A stretch of DNA of 39,230 nt from DASUXA01 sp036378155 (GCA_036378155.1 DASUXA010000045.1:1-39230); one strand, 5' to 3'. Counted from the first letter of the stretch, positions 1 through 7,688 are shown. Made by a program: numbers and translations. Notes: generated from the letters alone by a model not told the origin.

Positions 1-1
1 A

Positions 2-448
2 GCACCCAGCCGCCTGCACGCGGCCTCGCTCGACAACGGAAAGCCTGCGACCCTGCCGTCGGCGTTGGCCGACCTGTCCAACATCGCGTTCATCAACGCC
101 GACGCCACGACAGTGGCGTGGGTGCAAGGACCCGACCTGACCGACCTGTTCGCGTGGCGTGCCTCCTGGCCCGAGCCCCAGCGGGTGGTCGAATCGCGCA
201 AGGACACTCCCCTGCAGTGGGTTCACGTCGCCGGCGACATCATCACCTGGGACAACAGCCAGGCACAGTTCGCCGCAGACCTCAGATCCGGCGGGTACAC
301 ACAGCTGACCCCTCAATGGGGCTCCACGGACAGCTGGGGAACGGTCCTGCACATCGGATTCGCCCCGGCAAAATTCGACGGAAAGACCCCTACCCAGGAG
401 ACGATCGTGGACACGTCAGCGCTGCCGCCATTGCCCGGCTGCGCCTGA
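2..448 (+). CDS. C-terminal part of an unknown protein, possibly a beta-propeller
   Basis: The reading frame is open from base 2, so the gene begins outside the window; the last 148 residues are visible and end at a TGA at 446-448. The segment is rich in W, T, D and short beta-like stretches such as VHVAGDIITWDN followed by a D-L-R-S-G-x-Y-x-Q-L-T pattern, which resembles blades of WD40/TolB-type propellers; this is a resemblance only. It ends in Pro-Leu-Pro-Gly-Cys-Ala. A TTG at 65 is an internal start-like codon and is not needed. It lies on the side of the tRNA-Phe fragment where an integrated element would be, so it may belong to that element. Function not recognised. Confidence 0.6.
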   Translation, partial: APSRLHAASLDNGKPATLPSALADLSNIAFINADATTVAWVQGPDLTDLFAWRASWPEPQRVVESRKDTPLQWVHVAGDIITWDNSQAQFAADLRSGGYTQLTPQWGSTDSWGTVLHIGFAPAKFDGKTPTQETIVDTSALPPLPGCA

Positions 449-624
449 GAAAGTAAACGGTCGCGATTTACGCCTCATTGCCCCCGACTTCGCTTGGCGA
501 GGCCTAAGGGCGCTGGCTGCTCGCGATCCCCACGACCTCACTTGACGCGCACCCGCGCATGATGTTGCACGGGGGTTGCACGATGGGGCGGGTGAGAGTC
601 GGTGACCTGCATGTGTTGCCGTCC
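449..624. other. Non-coding stretch before the tRNA-Phe fragment
   Basis: No convincing gene. Short open frames here have no start signal or recognisable product. If the tRNA-Phe fragment that follows is an attachment site, this stretch would be the terminal non-coding end of the integrated element. Confidence 0.4.
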
Positions 625-669
625 CTGAAAAGCGGAAGGTCGGCGGTTCGACCCCGCCCCTGGCCACCA
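625..669 (+). other. Displaced 3' half of a tRNA-Phe gene (putative attR)
   Basis: From base 625 the sequence reads as a tRNA from position 32 onward: anticodon loop CTGAAAA (anticodon GAA, Phe), anticodon-stem 3' strand GCGGA, a five-base variable loop, a T arm with 5-bp stem GGCGG/CCGCC and loop TTCGACC, acceptor strand CCTGGCC, discriminator A and CCA (667-669). The spacing is exactly that of a tRNA. The 5' half is absent: bases 620-624 do not pair with GCGGA and there is no GGCCAGG acceptor strand upstream. Integrases of actinobacterial integrative elements commonly cross over in the anticodon loop, leaving such a fragment at the distal end. In this orientation the element and the intact tRNA would lie to the left, outside the window. 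Confidence 0.7.
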
Positions 670-820
670 GTCCTTCGCCGGGCTGACGAAGCGGTGACCA
701 GCCGCCGGTCGCCGTTTTGCTTTCCGAATCCGTCATCCCCTCTGACGGCGTATTCGCCCCGGATAGCACGCTTCTCGACATGCCGGTAGGCACAGCAGTC
801 GTCAGCGAGAGCGTTCCCGC

Positions 821-910
821 ATGACGAGACATGACCTGGAAGATCTTGGCGCGCGCGAAATGTCGTCATCCGAGGTCGTGGAGTTCGAACGTTGGGAGGA
901 CGGACAGTGA
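821..910 (+). CDS. Short ORF overlapping the antitoxin-like gene (29 aa)
   Basis: ATG at 821, stop TGA at 908-910, overlapping the GTG start of the next gene as GTGA. The peptide is very acidic near its end (EVVEFERWEDGQ). The overlap suggests translational coupling. It could be a leader peptide or what remains of a partner gene for the downstream antitoxin-like protein. No family recognised, and a chance ORF is possible. Confidence 0.25.
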   Translation: MTRHDLEDLGAREMSSSEVVEFERWEDGQ

Positions 911-1248
911 CCGCAAACGAACTGCCGCACACCGCTGAAGGTGTTCGCGAACTGGTGGACAACCTCACGTTCGAGCCTGCTCCTACCCCGGAACAGGAAG
1001 CTGCTCTGCTTGAGTCGCTGCCCCCTCAGGGGTCGGAAATCATGGTCGTCCGATCTCTGCGGCTACCCATGGAACTGGATGAAGCGGTAACAGCGGCGGC
1101 GAAGGCCACCGACGTGCCAAAGAGCGCCTGGATCCGGCAGGCGATCGAGATGGCACTGGCTATGCAGGCCGAACAGGACGAACCGATCTCGCGGGCCGAT
1201 GCGCTGAGGGCCTTGACCCTGCTCCGCCCCGTCCGCCGCGCCGCCTGA
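907..1248 (+). CDS. Ribbon-helix-helix antitoxin-like protein
   Basis: 113 residues from GTG 907, preceded by GGGAGGA at 895-901. An acidic N-terminal region of about 45 residues (TPEQEAALLESLPPQGSE) leads into a ribbon-helix-helix pattern: a strand VVRSLRLP, then helix MELDEAVTAAAKATD, the turn VPKSAW and helix IRQAIEMAL. This is the arrangement of MetJ/Arc-type DNA-binding antitoxins, although the acidic extension is N-terminal here. No toxin gene follows; upstream there is only a 29-codon ORF in a 4-base overlap. It lies between the tRNA-Phe fragment and the GntR relic, so it is probably part of integrated-element debris. The fold is reasonably sure; the toxin partner is unknown. Confidence 0.6.
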   Translation: MTANELPHTAEGVRELVDNLTFEPAPTPEQEAALLESLPPQGSEIMVVRSLRLPMELDEAVTAAAKATDVPKSAWIRQAIEMALAMQAEQDEPISRADALRALTLLRPVRRAA

Positions 1249-1256
1249 ACCACGGA

Positions 1257-1390
1257 TGTCAGGAGTCGCCCTTGGGCGACCGGTCACCGACCGAGCAGGA
1301 GTTGGGCGCACGGTGCGGCACGTCCCGCGACACCGTCCGCTTGGGGATGCGTCGCCAACGAGGGCGCGATCATCGGTACGCCGGCCGGGT
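1257..1390 (+). pseudogene. Frameshifted fragment of a GntR-type helix-turn-helix regulator
   Basis: In the frame of base 1272 the sequence reads LGDRSPTEQELGARCGTSRD followed by TVRLG, a good match to the GntR signature (GDRLPTEQELAARYGVSRDTVR). Around base 1350 the frame is lost and the continuation VANEGAIIGTPAG, which matches the GntR LANEGLI wing, appears in another frame. There is no start signal and no effector domain. Short GntR regulators of this type are frequent in actinobacterial integrative elements, which fits the nearby att-like site. Confidence 0.6.
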
Positions 1391-1534
1391 GCGCCGCGCG
1401 TTACTCCTCGGCGCGGCGCAGCGCTCTTGATCGAGTAAAGGCGCCGGTGCCGGGCGGCTGAGGTCCCCAGCAGGCGTGCCCCGGCCCGACAACCTTGGGC
1501 CGGGGCAACTTCGCCGTAGCGACCGCGACTGCGG
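1391..1534. other. Intergenic region after the GntR relic
   Basis: Nothing coding recognised. The CGGCGCAGC-rich stretch at 1408-1425 and the GGCCCGACAACCTTGGGCCGGGG sequence near 1482-1504 could form a hairpin downstream of the minus-strand operon ending at 1535. The stem GGCCC/GGGCC is short. Confidence 0.3.
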
Positions 1535-2638
1535 TCAGCGCTGGACGCGGGCACCCGCTCCGCGGATGAGCGCCTCGACCTCCTTGCGGCTTGCCATGGA
1601 GGTATCGCCTGGAGTGGTCATCGCCAATGCGCCGTGCGCCGCGCCGTACTCCACCGCGGCAGCCAAGTCACCGAGTTCCAGCAGGCCGAAGATGAGTCCG
1701 GAGGCGAAGCTGTCTCCCCCGCCGACCCGGTCGAAGATTTCGATACCGGGCCGGTGGGTCGCCTCGACGAATCCCGTCATCGCGGACCAGGCGATCGCGC
1801 CCCAGTCGTTGACGGTGGCGGTCCGCACGGTACGCAGCGTGGTCGCCACGACGCGGATGTTGTCGTACTCCTTGGTGACCGCCTCGATCATCCGCCGGAA
1901 GTTGGCGACATCCAGTTCGGACAGTGACGGGTCCGTGTCGGGCACGGCGAATCCGAGGGCGGCGGTGAAGTCTTCCTCGTTGCCGATCATCACGTCGACG
2001 TACCGGGCCAGACGCCGGTTGACCTGCTGGGCGCGGGCCGGCCCGCCGATCGCCTGCCACAGACTGGGGCGGTAGTTCAGGTCGTACGAGATGACTGTGC
2101 CATACCGGCGCGCCGCGGACATGGCTGCCTCGACGGTGTCCGCGGTGGTCTCGGAAAGGGCCGCGAAGATGCCGCCGGTGTGCAGCCAGCGCACACCGAG
2201 CGTGCCGAACAGGTGATCCCAGTCGACGTCGTCGGGTCGAAGTTGGCTGGCGGCGGTGTGGCCGCGGTCGGAGGTGCCGACGGCGCCGCGAAGGCCGAAG
2301 CCCCGTTCGGTGAAGTTCAGCCCGTTGCGTACGGTGCGGCCGATGCCGTCGTACGGCATCCAGGTGATGAACGAGGTGTCCACCCCACCCTGCAGTACCA
2401 GGTCCTCGAGCAGCCGACCTACCTCGTTGTCCGTGAAGGCGGTAACCACCGCGGTACGCATGCCGAAGCAGCGGCGCAGGGCGCGGGCGACGTTGTACTC
2501 GCCGCCGCCCTCCCACACCTGGAAGCTGCGAGCGGTGCGTACCCGTCCCTCGCCGGGATCGAGACGAAGCATGATCTCGCCGAGCGACACCAGGTCGTAG
2601 CGGCATTCGTCGACGGGGCGCGGATCAACTGGGGACAT
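1535..2638 (-). CDS. kdgK: 2-dehydro-3-deoxygluconate kinase (PfkB family)
   Basis: 367 residues, normal for the family. It phosphorylates 2-keto-3-deoxygluconate (KDG) with ATP to KDPG in the cytoplasm. The N-terminus has the PfkB opening LVSLGEIMLRL and the substrate-side glycines EGGGEYNVARAL (about 43-54). The C-terminal PfkB signature is DRVGGGDSFASG (303-314), with the catalytic Asp at 309. The ATG start follows GAGGAG closely. It is the last gene of the operon, 9 bases after the KDPG aldolase gene, so product and substrate pass directly between neighbours. A different PfkB sugar kinase is possible, but the adjacent aldolase makes KDG kinase the best call. Confidence 0.85.
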   Translation of the reverse strand: MSPVDPRPVDECRYDLVSLGEIMLRLDPGEGRVRTARSFQVWEGGGEYNVARALRRCFGMRTAVVTAFTDNEVGRLLEDLVLQGGVDTSFITWMPYDGIGRTVRNGLNFTERGFGLRGAVGTSDRGHTAASQLRPDDVDWDHLFGTLGVRWLHTGGIFAALSETTADTVEAAMSAARRYGTVISYDLNYRPSLWQAIGGPARAQQVNRRLARYVDVMIGNEEDFTAALGFAVPDTDPSLSELDVANFRRMIEAVTKEYDNIRVVATTLRTVRTATVNDWGAIAWSAMTGFVEATHRPGIEIFDRVGGGDSFASGLIFGLLELGDLAAAVEYGAAHGALAMTTPGDTSMASRKEVEALIRGAGARVQR

Positions 2639-2647
2639 GACTCCTCA

Positions 2648-3346
2648 TCAGATTTCTGGAGCGGGTGCCTGTGGACCGTCACCAGCCCGCGCGCCGGCTG
2701 CGGCGACAGCCGCCGCGGTCAGCGCGGTGACCTCTTCCCATTCGCGGGCGGCGAGCAGGCGTGACGGGACCATCCAGGTGCCGCCGACCGCGAGCACCGC
2801 GGGGTGGGCGAGGTAGTCGGCGATGTTGCCGGCGTTGACTCCACCGGTGGGGATGAACCGGACCGACCGGAACGCCGCCGCCAACGCGGTGATCATGTCG
2901 AGCCCCCCGAGCTGTCCGGCTGGGAAGAACTTGACGGTGTCGAGGCCGGCGTCGAGCGCCATCTGGATCTCGGTGGCGCTGGCGACGCCGGGGAACACCG
3001 GTACGCCGAGTTCCTGGCAGCGCGCGACGACGCGTGGGCCGAAGCCTGGGCTGACCACGAACCTGGCGTCCGCCTCGACCGCCTGGTCGACGTGTTGGGG
3101 AGTCAGGACCGTACCCGCGCCCACAAGGAGTTCGGGGTGATCCGACATCGCCCGGATCGCCTCGACGGCTGCTTCGGTTCGAAAGGTCACTTCGGCGACG
3201 TGCAGGCCGCCTGCGGTGAGCGCACCGGCCAGTGCGGGCGCGTCGCGGGCGTCGTCGAGGGCGATGACGGGCAGGATCCTTGCCCGGGCAATGGCGCCGC
3301 GGACTTCGTCACCGCTCATTCGCTGGTCGGCGTGTCGCTCCCGCAT
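2648..3346 (-). CDS. eda: KDPG aldolase (2-dehydro-3-deoxyphosphogluconate aldolase)
   Basis: Class I aldolase that splits KDPG into pyruvate and glyceraldehyde 3-phosphate. 232 residues, TIM barrel. Visible motifs: AEVTFRT (51-57) with catalytic Glu52, the phosphate-binding GAGTVL (77-82), VSPGF, and the Schiff-base Lys139 in VKFFPA. The C-terminal tail (roughly the last 15 residues, Ala/Gly/Pro-rich) looks disordered. The ATG overlaps the stop of the upstream ATPase gene as ATGA, which supports this start; an internal Met10 (3319) would give a more typical N-terminus. It is coupled between the transporter genes and kdgK. Some relatives act on KDPGal or 4-hydroxy-2-oxoglutarate. Confidence 0.88.
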   Translation of the reverse strand: MRERHADQRMSGDEVRGAIARARILPVIALDDARDAPALAGALTAGGLHVAEVTFRTEAAVEAIRAMSDHPELLVGAGTVLTPQHVDQAVEADARFVVSPGFGPRVVARCQELGVPVFPGVASATEIQMALDAGLDTVKFFPAGQLGGLDMITALAAAFRSVRFIPTGGVNAGNIADYLAHPAVLAVGGTWMVPSRLLAAREWEEVTALTAAAVAAAGARAGDGPQAPAPEI

Positions 3347-4113
3347 CAGAGGACCTTGCTGAGGAACGCCTGGGTACGCTCGTGCTTCGGGGTGTCGAAG
3401 ATGTCGGCAGGCGCGCCCTCTTCGATGATCAAGCCGTGGTCCATGAACAGGACGCGGTCGGCGACTTCTCGGGCGAACCCCATTTCGTGGGTCACCACGA
3501 GCATCGTCATGCCTTCCTCGGCGAGCGCCTTCATCACCGTCAGCACCTCGCCCACGGTTTCCGGGTCCAGCGCCGAGGTCGGCTCGTCGAACAGCATCAC
3601 CTTCGGCTGCATGGCGAGCGCCCGGGCGATGGCGACCCGCTGCTGCTGCCCGCCGGACAGCTTGCTGGGGTAGACGTCCGCCTTGTCGACCAACCCCACC
3701 TTTTCGAGCAGGGCGATTGCCCGGTCCCGCGCCTCGGCCCTAGGCACCTTCGATACCTTCATCGGCGCGAGCGTGATGTTGTCGAGAACCTTCATGTGCG
3801 GGAACACGTTGAAGGACTGGAACACCATGCCGACGTCCCGGCGCACCAGGTTGAGGTTGGTACTGGAGCTGGTCAGATCGTGGCCGCAGATGGTCACGGT
3901 GCCGGCGTCGAACTTTTCGAGGAAGTTCAGGCAGCGCAGGAACGTGCTCTTACCGGAGCCGGACGGCCCGATGACACATACCACTTCGGACTCGTTGACC
4001 TCGGTGTCGATGCCCTTGAGAACCTCGAGGTGTCCGAAGCGCTTGTGGAGGCCGCGTACAGTGACCATGGCTCGCGGGGCGTCAGCCTGGCGTTGGGACG
4101 GGATGCTGGTCAT
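3346..4113 (-). CDS. Polar amino-acid-type ABC transporter ATPase
   Basis: 255 residues, GlnQ/HisP class. Walker A GPSGSGKST (49-57), Q-loop in MVFQSFNVF, signature LSGGQQQR (152-159), Walker B VMLFDEP (172-178), D-loop SALDP and switch His in VTHEMGF. Powers import together with the two permeases and the lipoprotein encoded just upstream. Its start overlaps the preceding permease gene (ATGA at 4110-4113) and its stop overlaps the eda start in the same way, so three genes are translationally chained. The first 15 residues are an extra tail; Met16 is a possible alternative start. The family normally serves amino acids; the catabolic neighbours suggest a related zwitterionic or acidic carbon source. 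Confidence 0.92.
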   Translation of the reverse strand: MTSIPSQRQADAPRAMVTVRGLHKRFGHLEVLKGIDTEVNESEVVCVIGPSGSGKSTFLRCLNFLEKFDAGTVTICGHDLTSSSTNLNLVRRDVGMVFQSFNVFPHMKVLDNITLAPMKVSKVPRAEARDRAIALLEKVGLVDKADVYPSKLSGGQQQRVAIARALAMQPKVMLFDEPTSALDPETVGEVLTVMKALAEEGMTMLVVTHEMGFAREVADRVLFMDHGLIIEEGAPADIFDTPKHERTQAFLSKVL

Positions 4114-4751
4114 GTGAGCCTCCGTTCGTACCAGCGCCCCAGCAGTGAGATCGGATACGAAATCACGAAGTAGAGCGCCGCTACGACCACATAGGTGTTC
4201 AGTGGCAGGTGGTTCTGCGAGGTGATGATCCGCCCGGCTCGGGTCAGGTCGGTGTACCCGATGACCGACACCAGCGAGGACGCCTTCACCAGCGCGATCA
4301 GAAAGCCGATGGCCGGCGGTACCGCGATCTTCATGGCCTGCGGAAGGATCACGTACCGCATCTTCTGCAGGTAGTGCATGCCGAGCGCCTCCGCCGCCTC
4401 CGACTGGCCGCGGGGAATCGCCGCGATGCTGCCGCGGAAGATTTCCGCCATGTACGCGCCGGCGTAGATCGACAGTCCGGCGATCGCGGTGACGCCCTGG
4501 GAGAACGTCACGGTCGGGAACATCAGCGGGAGGGCGAAGTAGATGAACAGCAGGATGATCAGGATCGGGATGCCGCGAATGAAGTTGACGTAGATCGACG
4601 CCACCCAGCGCACGACCCGGATCGACGAGCTGCGCGCGATCCCGAAGATCAAACCGATCAGCGTACCCAGGATGCCCGAGGTTACGAGAAGGAAGATGGT
4701 CAGCACCGCGCCGCGAAGCAGCGGTGGCATGAACTGTCCGAAGTCGAACAT
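4110..4751 (-). CDS. Polar amino-acid-type ABC transporter permease (1)
   Basis: 213 residues, HisM/GlnP family with about five membrane helices. Helices are visible at about 12-35 (LRGAVLTIFLLVTSGILGTL), 55-75 (PILIILLFIYFALPLMF), 85-100, 145-165 and 185-205. The EAA loop that docks with the ATPase is EAAEALGMHYLQKMRYVILP. It forms a heterodimeric channel with the other permease. The gene is separated from permease 2 by 10 bases and overlaps the ATPase gene by 4 bases. Confidence 0.9.
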   Translation of the reverse strand: MFDFGQFMPPLLRGAVLTIFLLVTSGILGTLIGLIFGIARSSSIRVVRWVASIYVNFIRGIPILIILLFIYFALPLMFPTVTFSQGVTAIAGLSIYAGAYMAEIFRGSIAAIPRGQSEAAEALGMHYLQKMRYVILPQAMKIAVPPAIGFLIALVKASSLVSVIGYTDLTRAGRIITSQNHLPLNTYVVVAALYFVISYPISLLGRWYERRLT

Positions 4752-4761
4752 CAGCGCTGCC

Positions 4762-5415
4762 TCACCACCGGAAGAGGACCCTTTCTGCCAGGCGTGACAC
4801 CCAGGCGATCGTCGCCGACGTCAGGTAGTACAGGCCGCCGCCGAAGGTGAACACCTCGAGAGTGCGTAGGGTGCGCTGGTTCAGGTCCTGCAGGAGGGTG
4901 GTGAGCTCGTCGAGAGAGATCACCGACGCGACCGACGAGAACAGGAACAGCACGATGAACTGGTTGGTCAGCGCCGGCAGGACGTTACGCACAGCCGGCT
5001 TGAGCACCACGTACCGGAACGTCTGGCTGAACCGCAGACCGAGCGCGGCGGCCGCCTCCCGTAGCCCGTTGGGCACCGCCTCGATACCGGCGCGGAAGAT
5101 CTCCGCGGTGTACGCCGCATTGTTCAGCGTCATGCCGAGCACCGCCGACCACAGCGGGTTCAGGTTGATGCCGACCTCGGGCAGTCCGAAGTAGATGAGG
5201 TACAGCTGCACCAGCAGCGGGGTGTTCCGGAAGACTTCGATGAAGCCCACGCACAGGGCACGCAGCGGCCGCCGGCGGCTGACTCGCCCGAGGTACACGA
5301 GAAGCCCGAGCACGCTTCCCAACACGAAGCTCCCGAGGGTGACGTACACGCTCACCCACAGCGCCTTGAGCATCAGCGGCAGGTACGGGAGTATGTCGCC
5401 GAAGTAGAAGGTAAT
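4762..5415 (-). CDS. Polar amino-acid-type ABC transporter permease (2), probable ATT start
   Basis: HisQ/GlnP-family inner-membrane subunit. The first ATG (5371-5373) would give 203 residues and cut into the conserved N-terminal segment. Reading 14 codons further upstream gives ITFYFGDILPYLPLM ahead of LKALWVSVYVTLGS, matching the usual LLPYLPLLLKGLWVT opening. A strong GAGGAG (5422-5427) sits six bases before an ATT codon at 5413-5415, and no ATG, GTG or TTG lies between. I therefore place the start at ATT, a rare initiator. The EAA loop is EAAAALGLRFSQTFRYVVLK. It partners permease 1. If ATT is not used, the start is 5373. Confidence 0.85.
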   Translation of the reverse strand: MTFYFGDILPYLPLMLKALWVSVYVTLGSFVLGSVLGLLVYLGRVSRRRPLRALCVGFIEVFRNTPLLVQLYLIYFGLPEVGINLNPLWSAVLGMTLNNAAYTAEIFRAGIEAVPNGLREAAAALGLRFSQTFRYVVLKPAVRNVLPALTNQFIVLFLFSSVASVISLDELTTLLQDLNQRTLRTLEVFTFGGGLYYLTSATIAWVSRLAERVLFRW

Positions 5416-5509
5416 CGCTGGCTCCTCAGTCGCGGTGGTCGGACAGGGTGGCGTTCCCGCCGGTCACAGCCGTACCAGCCGAGCCGTGCCGGGCGGGAAC
5501 GCCCACGGG

Positions 5510-6358
5510 TCAGGACGTCGCGTTGCCCGAGATACCCACGATGTCGGCCAGGTCGTTGTGCAGCCACTTCTGGTGCAGCCGCTGGTCCTCGCCGGACGCG
5601 ATCAGGTTCCGGATGAAGTTGTTCAGGTAGTTGATCCAGATCTGGTCGCCGGGCAGTACACCCATCGACACCAACGCCGGCTTCAGCGGCTGCCCGTCGA
5701 CGGCGCCGAGACTCGGGTCCTTCTCCGCCTCCCGGTGCACGGTGATGTAGCTCTCGACGCAGGCGTCGACCTTGCCGGCCTTCAACGCGGCGATCGCGTC
5801 CGCGATGGACTCGAACCGGGTCACCTTGGTGTCGGGGAAGTCCTTGGTCATGATCGTGTCATTGGTGCTGCCCCGGGCCACCGAGACCGTCTTGCCCTTC
5901 AGATCGTCGTAACTCTTGATCGGGTTGGCCTTGCGGTACAGGACGCCGGCGCCGTGAGCGTCGTAGGGGATGGTGAAGCCGGCCGTCTTGGCGCGCTCGT
6001 TGGTCGCGGTCCACGCGGAGATGTTGACGTCCACCCGGTTGGACTGGAGCAGGGCGAGCCGGTTGGAGCCGTCGGTGCTGACGAGTTGCAGTTTCACGCC
6101 GAGGGCGTCTGCCAGTTCCTTGGCGATGTCGATTTCGTATCCCTCGAACTGGCCGTCGGGCTTCTGCACGCTCCACGGTGGAAAGTCGGGGAGCACCGCG
6201 ACCCGGAGGGTGCCGGACTTGATGACCTTGTTCAGCTGGCTGTCCCCGGAAGACGCCTTGCCGCTGCCGCCAGTGTCCTTGCCGCCGGACGTACAGCCGG
6301 TCAGCGCCAGTGCCGCGGCGAGAGCCACCGCGAGCAGCGATATGGATTTCTTCAGCAT
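5510..6358 (-). CDS. Amino-acid-type ABC transporter substrate-binding lipoprotein
   Basis: Family 3 extracellular solute-binding protein, about 282 residues. The N-terminus is a lipoprotein signal (MLKKSISLLAVALAAALALT then Cys, lipobox LTGC), followed by a Gly/Ser linker, then the SBP fold: LRVAVLPDFPPWS, GYEIDIAKELADAL, and the ERAK segment whose Arg usually holds the ligand carboxylate. ATG 6358 is preferred because GGAG at 6368-6371 is nine bases upstream; ATG 6367 would abut the same GGAG. It delivers ligand to the two permeases encoded downstream. The fold and the Arg suggest an alpha-amino acid or similar ligand; the kinase and aldolase suggest that it may be an amino sugar acid. The ligand is not determined by sequence. 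Confidence 0.88.
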   Translation of the reverse strand: MLKKSISLLAVALAAALALTGCTSGGKDTGGSGKASSGDSQLNKVIKSGTLRVAVLPDFPPWSVQKPDGQFEGYEIDIAKELADALGVKLQLVSTDGSNRLALLQSNRVDVNISAWTATNERAKTAGFTIPYDAHGAGVLYRKANPIKSYDDLKGKTVSVARGSTNDTIMTKDFPDTKVTRFESIADAIAALKAGKVDACVESYITVHREAEKDPSLGAVDGQPLKPALVSMGVLPGDQIWINYLNNFIRNLIASGEDQRLHQKWLHNDLADIVGISGNATS

Positions 6359-6487
6359 CCCGATCATCTCCAGTGGTCCCGGTACCAGAGCGCTCCCGTG
6401 TTATGGAAGCTGCTTCTGTTGAGTGGGAGTTTGGTCGTCGATCACGCCGCAGTCAACCCCGCGGTCGGAGTTGCGCTCCGGGCAGGT
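6359..6487. promoter_or_regulatory. Intergenic leader before the transporter genes
   Basis: The 129-bp gap inside the operon, upstream of the lipoprotein gene. It contains the small odd palindrome GAAGC-T-GCTTC at 6406-6416 and GAGCGCTC at 6388-6395, either of which could be an operator half or an internal promoter element. No clear -10/-35 pair was identified. Confidence 0.3.
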
Positions 6488-7069
6488 TCACTCGGTGTTG
6501 CTGTGAGCGCCTCGCGCGGTGTCGTTGTCGACCTCGCGACGGTTCGCCAACTGCAGGCAGACGGCATCGAGGACGATGTGTGTCACCTGGTCGAACAGGC
6601 TGGACAGCGGCTGTACCGTGGGCGCTTCGTCGCTGCGGCGGTACTTTGTCGCCGCCGGGAGGGTGAGGGTCTGATCGGCCAACTCGCCCAGCTTCGAGCC
6701 GGGATCAGTGGTGATCGCGTGGACGGCGGCGCCGACCCGGCGCGCGGTCTCCGCCGTGCGTACCGACCCCGGTGTGGTGCCCGACCCGGAGATGACGACG
6801 ACCGTGTCGCCGGCGGCAAGGGACGGGCTGATCGTCTCGCCGACGACGTAGACGGTGAGCCCCAGGTGCATCAGGCGCATGGCGAACGCCTTGCCCATCA
6901 ACCCGGAACGCCCCTCGCCCGCCACGAACACCCGCCGCGCCGCGGCTAGGCGCTCGACGAGGGCCGCCACGTCGGAACGGCTTACCTTCGCGAGTACCTG
7001 GGTGATCTCGGTGACGATGGTGTCGACGTGATCGGTGACGACGTCTTGGCTAGGCATGGTCTTGGGCAT
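6488..7069 (-). CDS. hxlB: SIS-domain sugar-phosphate isomerase, 6-phospho-3-hexuloisomerase type
   Basis: 193 residues, the length of HxlB/PHI proteins, consisting of one SIS domain. The phosphosugar-binding motifs are GEGRSG (51-56) and SGSGTT (94-99), with TVQPLSSLFDQ near 151-161 as in PHI enzymes. PHI interconverts hexulose 6-phosphate and fructose 6-phosphate. The start ATG 7069 follows GGAAAGG; a second ATG at 7057 is also possible. The first 20 bases overlap the end of the upstream HPS-like gene, the classic hxlA-hxlB arrangement. The family assignment is good; the physiological substrate follows that of hxlA and is less certain. Confidence 0.8.
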   Translation of the reverse strand: MPKTMPSQDVVTDHVDTIVTEITQVLAKVSRSDVAALVERLAAARRVFVAGEGRSGLMGKAFAMRLMHLGLTVYVVGETISPSLAAGDTVVVISGSGTTPGSVRTAETARRVGAAVHAITTDPGSKLGELADQTLTLPAATKYRRSDEAPTVQPLSSLFDQVTHIVLDAVCLQLANRREVDNDTARGAHSNTE

Positions 7070-7688
7070 CCTTTCCGCAGGAGCGTCGCAGTTCGCGAAC
7101 GGCGTCGAGGGGGTCGCTCGCCTTGGTGACGGCCGATCCGACAATGACGCGCAGGTCCGGCCAGTCGACGAGTCCGGGCAGGTCGGCAGCGGTGAGACCG
7201 CCGGCGAGCGCGACCCGCCGTCCGGCCGCCCACGGGCCCAGCAGCGTCAGCGCCCGCTCCCCAGCCGCCTGCGCGTCCTTGCTCACGTGCGCGGCCAACA
7301 CCACCGTGCCCGGCAGCCCGGCGGCCAGGGCCGCGATCTGCCCGTCGTCCAGGCCCATCAGGTCCACCACGAGTTCGCGTCCCCACTCGGCGCTGACCTC
7401 TACCGCGGTGTCCACGGTGACCCGGGGCGCGAGCCCGAGCACCGTGACCGACCGGGCACCCGCGCCGTACGCCAGCGCGAGTTCCCACCGCACGTCGTCG
7501 ACGGTCTTCAGATCGGCGAGTACCGGTGTGGCGCCGGCCGACTCCACCACGGCCTGGAGTCCGGCCTTGCCGTACTCCTTGAGCAGGGAGGTGCCCACCT
7601 CGATCCAGTCGACATGCGCCGCCACCTCAGCGGTGATACGCCTGGCCTGGTCCAGCGACATCCGGTCCAGCGCCACCTGGATCTCCAT
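7050..7688 (-). CDS. hxlA: 3-hexulose-6-phosphate synthase-like enzyme (OMPDC superfamily)
   Basis: 212 residues; TIM barrel of the orotidine-phosphate decarboxylase superfamily. Key features are the opening VALD (5-8), DLKTVDD with the D-x-K-x-x-D signature (about 59-64) and VGSAV near the end for phosphate binding. HPS joins formaldehyde and ribulose 5-phosphate to hexulose 6-phosphate, and the reverse reaction supplies ribulose 5-phosphate. The same scaffold includes 3-keto-L-gulonate-6-phosphate decarboxylase (UlaD), a real alternative because the rest of the operon handles a keto-sugar acid. The adjacent PHI-like gene favours HPS. First gene of the minus-strand operon, divergent from the IclR gene. 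Confidence 0.78.
   Translation of the reverse strand: MEIQVALDRMSLDQARRITAEVAAHVDWIEVGTSLLKEYGKAGLQAVVESAGATPVLADLKTVDDVRWELALAYGAGARSVTVLGLAPRVTVDTAVEVSAEWGRELVVDLMGLDDGQIAALAAGLPGTVVLAAHVSKDAQAAGERALTLLGPWAAGRRVALAGGLTAADLPGLVDWPDLRVIVGSAVTKASDPLDAVRELRRSCGKDAQDHA

Noticed and set aside
594..669. Complete tRNA-Phe gene
   Set aside because: The 5' half cannot form acceptor, D arm or anticodon stem pairs; only positions 32 onward are present.
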